Source: Caldifarciminota bacterium (GTDB taxonomy: Bacteria; Hydrothermota; Hydrothermia; WGAB01). From it: a DNA stretch of 43,689 nucleotides. Made by a program: the position numbers and the translations under genes. The notes below the pieces were generated by a model, which worked only from the letters and a program-made list of their open reading frames with translations, ran no database searches and had not been told where the DNA came from. Shown piece after piece: positions 39,806 to 43,689 of the stretch. Positions within the stretch are counted from its first letter, which is position 1; each line of letters begins with the position of its first letter. The stretch spans positions 1 through 43,689 of the forward strand of contig WFXO01000050.1 of the NCBI GenBank assembly GCA_015490555.1, read 5' to 3'.

Positions 39806-41689
39806 TTAAAAGATCCCAAGAAGGATGAAAAGAATGAGGCCAAAAATGACCCCATAGAGGTAGTCTTGGACCACACCATTTTGGAGAAGTCGCAAGATCT
39901 CGCCGCTTTTCCGCGTGAGCCAGGTCACGAGGTTGACGATCCCGTCTACGATATACCGGTCGAACCAGCCGCAGATCACAGAAAGGCCGCCCACCAGGAC
40001 CCGTCGGTAGAGGAAGTATGCGATGTCGTCCATCCAGTATTTCTTTTGGAGCATCACATAGACCGGTCGGAATTGCGCGCGGAGCCGTTCGTGTGAGATG
40101 GCTTCCTTCTGATAGATGAGATAGGCGAGGAGGATCCCACCCAGCGCCAGGATCAGCGTGAGGATGGGGAGCCATCCAGGGACGTGGCTTGCAGCCGTGG
40201 CCGCCTCTTGAGCGGTCTCCATGGCTTCCGCAGCGTGTCCAAAGAATTTTTCAAAGAGCCCTTTGAAGAGGAAACCAGCGACCACAGAAAGGGCTGCAAG
40301 GAACCACATCGGGCCAGTCATGACGGCAGGGGATTCGTGGGGATGGCCTTCAGGCTCCCTGTGGCTAAAGAAAACCACGAAGACGACCCGAAACATATAA
40401 AAGGCCGTCAGGAAAACAGTGGCCAATGCAAAAATTGCCGGCAAGACCATCCCGCTCTCCACCACTTTGATGATGATCTCGTCTTTCGAGAAGTAGCCGG
40501 CGAAGGGAGGAACTCCGGCGAGCGCCAAGGTTCCGATGATGAAGACAATGGCTGTCTGTTTCATCGGTTTTGCCAGACGTCCCATCTTCCAGATGTCATT
40601 GGTGTGCATCGCATGGATCACGCTCCCGGCCGCCAAGAAGAGGAGGGCCTTGAAGAAAGCGTGCGTGAACAAATGGAAAAAGCCTGCCATGACCGATCCC
40701 ACTCCCAAGGCCGCCATCATGTACCCCAATTGAGAGATCGTGGAATATGCAAGGACCCGTTTAATGTCCTCTTGGACCAGTGCGATGGTGGCTGCGAAGA
40801 ACGCGGTGAAAGACCCAATGTAAGCGATGAAGGTCATCACCGATTCCGCATGGCTGTAGAGTGGGAAGATCCTTGCCACAAGGTAAACACCGGCGGCCAC
40901 CATGGTCGCGGCGTGAATTAAGGCGGAAACCGGCGTAGGACCTTCCATCGCGTCCGGTAACCAGATGTGCAGGGGGAACTGGGCGGATTTCCCCATGGCG
41001 CCGAAGAAGACGAGGAGCATGGTGAGGGCGAGGATGGAGGTGGCAATCTGGCCTGCTTCCACCTTGTGGAACAATTCAGGCAACGCAAAGGTCCCGGTGT
41101 GCGCCCAGAGTACCACGATTCCCAGTGCAAACCCTACGTCGCCCAGCCGTGTGGTCCAGAAGGCTTTCACCGCGGCGTTGGCTGCCGAAGGTTTTTGATA
41201 CCAGAACCCGATCAAGAGGTAGGAACACAGTCCTACGAGTTCCCAGAAGATGTAAATCTGAAGTAGAGAGGCTGAGGCCGTGAGACCCAGCATCGCGAAG
41301 GAGAAGAGGGAGTGGTACGTGTAGTACCGGCCGAGGGAACCCGCGGGTTCTTCACTCATATACCCGAGAGAGTAGATCTGGACCATGGAAGCCACGAGCG
41401 TAACCACGACGAGCATGAGTGCGGCCAACGGATCGATGTAGAACCCGACGATGATGGGCTTGAAGTTCTGGAACGGCAGCCAGGTCCATTCCCAGGAATA
41501 GGGCCCCGGGGAGGCCAGCACCGTTTTGGCCAAGACCAAAGACGCCACAAACGATGTAAGAATGGCCAAAATCGAAAGCCAGGCTGCTGGTTTCCCCGCG
41601 CGCCGCCAGGGAATGACCACGCCGTTCCACGCAAATGAAATCAACGGCGGCAACAACACCAGTAAAGTCAAAACTTGAACCTGGTTCAT
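39806..41689 (-). CDS. nuoL: NADH-quinone oxidoreductase subunit L
   Basis: A 627-aa subunit, the distal proton channel of complex I, with its long amphipathic lateral helix at the C-terminus. Visible signatures: LLQIYIFWELVGLCSYLLIG (TM5 Glu), AQFPLHIWLPDAMEGPTPVS, LIHAATMVAAGVYLVARIFP, KRVLAYSTISQLGYMMAALG and LAGVPPFAGYFSKDEII. A loop of about 30 residues (about 485-515) rich in A, E and H precedes the last helices. The start follows the nuoK stop by 3 nt. Confidence 0.96.
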   Translation of the reverse strand: MNQVQVLTLLVLLPPLISFAWNGVVIPWRRAGKPAAWLSILAILTSFVASLVLAKTVLASPGPYSWEWTWLPFQNFKPIIVGFYIDPLAALMLVVVTLVASMVQIYSLGYMSEEPAGSLGRYYTYHSLFSFAMLGLTASASLLQIYIFWELVGLCSYLLIGFWYQKPSAANAAVKAFWTTRLGDVGFALGIVVLWAHTGTFALPELFHKVEAGQIATSILALTMLLVFFGAMGKSAQFPLHIWLPDAMEGPTPVSALIHAATMVAAGVYLVARIFPLYSHAESVMTFIAYIGSFTAFFAATIALVQEDIKRVLAYSTISQLGYMMAALGVGSVMAGFFHLFTHAFFKALLFLAAGSVIHAMHTNDIWKMGRLAKPMKQTAIVFIIGTLALAGVPPFAGYFSKDEIIIKVVESGMVLPAIFALATVFLTAFYMFRVVFVVFFSHREPEGHPHESPAVMTGPMWFLAALSVVAGFLFKGLFEKFFGHAAEAMETAQEAATAASHVPGWLPILTLILALGGILLAYLIYQKEAISHERLRAQFRPVYVMLQKKYWMDDIAYFLYRRVLVGGLSVICGWFDRYIVDGIVNLVTWLTRKSGEILRLLQNGVVQDYLYGVIFGLILFILLGIF

Positions 41690-41692
41690 CGC

Positions 41693-41992
41693 TTACCCCT
41701 TTAACAATGTGATTTCATCCGCATGGATGGTCTTTTTCAGACGGAAGACCTGGATGACAATGGCCAGCCCAACCGCCACTTCCGCAACCGTCACCGTAAT
41801 CGTAAAGAACGCAAAGAGTTGACCCCCCAGATTCCCATGCATTCGGGAGAAGGCAACGAGCACGATGTTGGACGCATTCAGCATGAGTTCAATCGCCATC
41901 AAGATCCCGACGGTATTCCGTCGGGTCAAGACACCGAAGAGCCCGATCGAGAAAAGCACAAACCCTAATCCGATATATGGAGTTACCGTCAT
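41693..41992 (-). CDS. nuoK: NADH-quinone oxidoreductase subunit K
   Basis: A 99-aa three-helix subunit of complex I. GLGFVLFSIGLFGVLTRRNT and AIELMLNASNIVLVAFSRMH carry the conserved Glu of helix 2, and FFTITVTVAEVAVGLAIVIQ the Glu of helix 3, both needed for proton transfer. The length matches the family. It lies 1 nt from nuoJ and 3 nt from nuoL. Confidence 0.95.
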   Translation of the reverse strand: MTVTPYIGLGFVLFSIGLFGVLTRRNTVGILMAIELMLNASNIVLVAFSRMHGNLGGQLFAFFTITVTVAEVAVGLAIVIQVFRLKKTIHADEITLLKG

Positions 41993-41993
41993 G

Positions 41994-42476
41994 TTACCGA
42001 TCCCTCCTTGCCATCACGATGGCCCCGATAATGGCTGCCAGCAGCAGCACTGAAAGCACTTCGAAGGGGAGCACGTAGGTAACGAAGAGATTTTTCCCGA
42101 GTGCGAGGTTCAGATTCTCTGGATAAGGCCGAACGCTGAAGTCGAGTTGACTGCTCCCGAGGAAGAAGAAGAGGATCAGGAGGACCGCCAGACTTGCAAT
42201 GGCGCCCCCGACTAAACCTCGGGACTGCTGGGTAATGTCTTCCCCGACGATCCGCTGGGTAAGCATGATCGCAAAGACCAGGAGCGTTGCGACTCCACCG
42301 GTGTATAGAAGAATCTGGATGAATCCCAGCAGTTCCGCGTGTAGCAGGAGGTAGATGAGGGCGGTGAGTACCAAGGTGGCCCCTAAGTAAATGGTGCTTC
42401 GGAACAGGTTCTTTGAGAGGACCACCCCGAGCGCAAACAGGACTAACGGAATCGCAATCAGCCAAAAGATCCACAT
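41994..42476 (-). CDS. nuoJ: NADH-quinone oxidoreductase subunit J
   Basis: A 160-aa membrane subunit of complex I with five helices. It begins MWIFWLIAIPLVLFALGVVL and includes NLFRSTIYLGATLVLTALIY, LLHAELLGFIQILLYTGGVA (family core with the conserved Tyr) and LLAAIIGAIVMARR. A frame covering nearly the same span in another phase (start 42474) lacks these features and is a shadow. It lies 1 nt from nuoI and 1 nt from nuoK. Confidence 0.94.
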   Translation of the reverse strand: MWIFWLIAIPLVLFALGVVLSKNLFRSTIYLGATLVLTALIYLLLHAELLGFIQILLYTGGVATLLVFAIMLTQRIVGEDITQQSRGLVGGAIASLAVLLILFFFLGSSQLDFSVRPYPENLNLALGKNLFVTYVLPFEVLSVLLLAAIIGAIVMARRDR

Positions 42477-42477
42477 G

Positions 42478-43020
42478 TTAAGACTCCTTGGTTTTCTCCG
42501 GCGGTTTTTGTTGAGATGGACCTTCCGTCTTGGGGGGAGCAGGCTTTCTTTGGGGTTTGGGCGGCGCTTGCATCTCCCGGAGTTTGCTTCCGGTCGTCCA
42601 GTTCAGTGGATACTTCTTCTCGTTTTCCATGAGGGTCGCTTTGTCTAAGACGAGCGAATCCCGGGTGAAGAAGGCGACTTCGTTGGTTTTGACCATAACG
42701 ATGGCATCCGTGGGACACACCTGAACGCAAAGTTCACAAAAGATACAAGGCCCCAGATCGAGGTAAAACTCCTTGGCCCAGTTCCGTCCTTCTCGCTTTT
42801 CCGGGATCACCGTGATGACATGGGACGGACAGATGTTCTCACAGAGTTTACATCCAATACAGTTCTCTTCCCCCGTCTCTGGATTTGTCGTCAGCGCAAA
42901 GATCCCCCGAAACCGTTCCGGCACCGGCCGGTGAACTTTGGGGTATTGAACGGTGACCGGCTTACGGAAAAGGTTCTTTAAAGTGACGACCAAAGCATCA
43001 AGGGTGTCTTTAACCGGCAT
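42478..43020 (-). CDS. nuoI: NADH-quinone oxidoreductase subunit I (ferredoxin-like)
   Basis: A 180-aa peripheral-arm subunit carrying the last two [4Fe-4S] clusters (N6a/N6b) before quinone. The cluster motifs are CIGCKLCENICP (C54, C57, C60, C64) and CIFCELCVQVCP (C92, C95, C98, C102), with an amphipathic N-terminal helix. The last 30 residues form a Pro/Lys/Gln-rich tail (APPKPQRKPAPPK and onwards) that looks disordered and is not part of the core family. A TAAAAGGAGG site lies before ATG 43020. It lies between nuoH and nuoJ. Confidence 0.95.
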   Translation of the reverse strand: MPVKDTLDALVVTLKNLFRKPVTVQYPKVHRPVPERFRGIFALTTNPETGEENCIGCKLCENICPSHVITVIPEKREGRNWAKEFYLDLGPCIFCELCVQVCPTDAIVMVKTNEVAFFTRDSLVLDKATLMENEKKYPLNWTTGSKLREMQAPPKPQRKPAPPKTEGPSQQKPPEKTKES

Positions 43021-43033
43021 GGTTTGCCTCCTT

Positions 43034-43689
43034 TTAGAGTCGGGCGGCCACCCACAACCCCGCTAAAAGCAGGGTAAAGAGGGATGTCGGAACCAGGACG
43101 CGCCAGTTCCATCGCAGGAGTTGGTCCACGCGGAGTCGAAGGTAACTCCATCGAAGCCACAGGATGACGGAGAACATGAAGAGGGACTTGATCGCCAGCC
43201 AGAGGAAGGGGTGCAGCCAGGGCCCTCGCCATCCGCCCAAGAACAGCACGGCAGCCAGGATGGAAACGGCCATGAGATGAACATACTCGCCGACATAGAA
43301 CATCGCGAATTTCCATCCTGAGTACTCGATGTTGAACCCTGCCACCAACTCAGACTCCGCTTCGGGAATGTCAAACGGTGCTCGGTTCCCTTCCGCCAAG
43401 GCAGCCAGCAGAAAGATGAGAAAAGAGACCTGGCCGATCACCGGGTAGAGTACGAACGGGACTTTTTGCATGGTGACGATGTCGGAGAGTTTCATGGATC
43501 CCGCAAGCACCACCGGCACAAGCCCGGAGAGGACCAGGGGGACTTCATAGGAGATCATCTGGGACATGTACCGCATTCCGGAAAGCATCGCGTACTTATT
43601 GTTGGAACCCCAGGCGGCGAGGATGACCCCAAAGATGACCAGGGATGAGATGCCGAAGAAGTAGAGGACCCCTACATTTAAGTCAGCCA
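43034..43689 (-). CDS. nuoH: NADH-quinone oxidoreductase subunit H (5' end outside window)
   Basis: The C-terminal 218 codons of the membrane subunit that forms the quinone entry site. The frame is open to the right edge, so internal ATGs such as the one at 43588 are not the start. Family blocks: FGVILAAWGSNNKYAMLSGM, RYMSQMISYEVPL, NRAPFDIPEAESELVAGFNI (contains the conserved acidic quinone-chamber residues) and WLRWSYLRLRVDQLLRWNWR. It is followed 13 nt later by nuoI. The upstream nuo genes should lie beyond the window. Confidence 0.95.
   Translation of the reverse strand, partial: ADLNVGVLYFFGISSLVIFGVILAAWGSNNKYAMLSGMRYMSQMISYEVPLVLSGLVPVVLAGSMKLSDIVTMQKVPFVLYPVIGQVSFLIFLLAALAEGNRAPFDIPEAESELVAGFNIEYSGWKFAMFYVGEYVHLMAVSILAAVLFLGGWRGPWLHPFLWLAIKSLFMFSVILWLRWSYLRLRVDQLLRWNWRVLVPTSLFTLLLAGLWVAARL

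Noticed and set aside
40184-40921. Plus-strand open frame of 245 codons
   Set aside because: Antisense to nuoL with the same charged shadow composition.
41989-42474. Minus-strand frame of 161 codons over nuoJ
   Set aside because: Out-of-phase copy of the nuoJ span lacking membrane segments; true nuoJ motifs are in the frame starting at 42476.
1-43689. CRISPR array, insertion sequence, prophage or rRNA genes
   Set aside because: No regularly spaced repeats, transposase or integrase motifs, terminal inverted repeats with target duplications, or rRNA-like sequence were seen.

Overview
This 43.7-kb window is densely coded. No gap between genes exceeds about 180 bases, and there are no insertion sequences, prophage genes or CRISPR arrays. 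It reads as bacterial chromosome: sigma70-type promoters (TTGACN-17-TANNNT), a 14-subunit-type nuo operon, alaS, accA, coaX and MEP-pathway isoprenoid genes. It also carries several genes of archaeal or hyperthermophile type: bifunctional FBP aldolase/phosphatase, V/A-type ATPase subunit A, short CinA, an eIF2B/ribose-1,5-bisphosphate-isomerase-like protein, a double-thioredoxin-fold protein disulfide oxidoreductase, a cyclic-2,3-diphosphoglycerate-synthetase-like GTPase and 2-oxoacid:ferredoxin oxidoreductase. A secreted protease with a YPNP-type C-terminal sorting domain and a PorV/PorQ-like barrel point to an FCB-like outer membrane with type IX-like secretion. The best guess is an anaerobic thermophile from an uncultured bacterial lineage near the FCB group (WOR-3/Hydrothermae-like). 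The phylum assignment is inference.

Layout. 1-8.7 kb: alaS (minus, runs off the left edge), an IF2B-like gene (minus), cinA (plus), a 1043-aa exported TPR protein (minus), ispDF fusion (plus). 8.7-13.4 kb: plus-strand operon of an ACT-domain protein, fbp and V-ATPase A, closed by a strong terminator. 13.4-17.2 kb: seven-gene minus operon (SPFH, UbiA, phosphoesterase, CvpA, B12-binding protein, small protein, cdd). 17.3-20.3 kb: Gfo/Idh oxidoreductase (plus), coaX and an exported amidotransferase-like protein (minus). 20.4-24.5 kb: plus-strand cDPG-synthetase-like GTPase, disulfide oxidoreductase, PorV-like barrel, accA and tRNA-Ser(GGA). 24.5-31.8 kb: two overlapping CBS-domain antiporter genes, then a secreted M6-like protease with DUF523 and a DUF2703-like protein (all minus). 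31.9-34.6 kb: 2-oxoacid:ferredoxin oxidoreductase beta and gamma-alpha genes with a structured leader. 34.7-36.8 kb: three-gene pterin operon (tandem PTPS/QueD fusion, folE, SDR). 36.8-43.7 kb: nuoHIJKLMN (minus; nuoH cut by the right edge).

Two things stand out. First, many operon-leading genes have a -10 box placed so that transcription should start 0-5 nt before the ATG, with no ribosome binding site, whereas a second set has short leaders with AAGGAGG-like sites. Second, the pterin operon encodes an apparently complete tetrahydrobiopterin-like set, in which one polypeptide joins a QueD-type (C-x3-HGH) and an animal-PTPS-type (C-x5-HGH) domain. Other points of interest are the ACT-protein/fbp/V-ATPase A operon, an antiporter pair in which one member has lost its ion-binding acid, and a long hairpin in the leader of the ferredoxin oxidoreductase operon.
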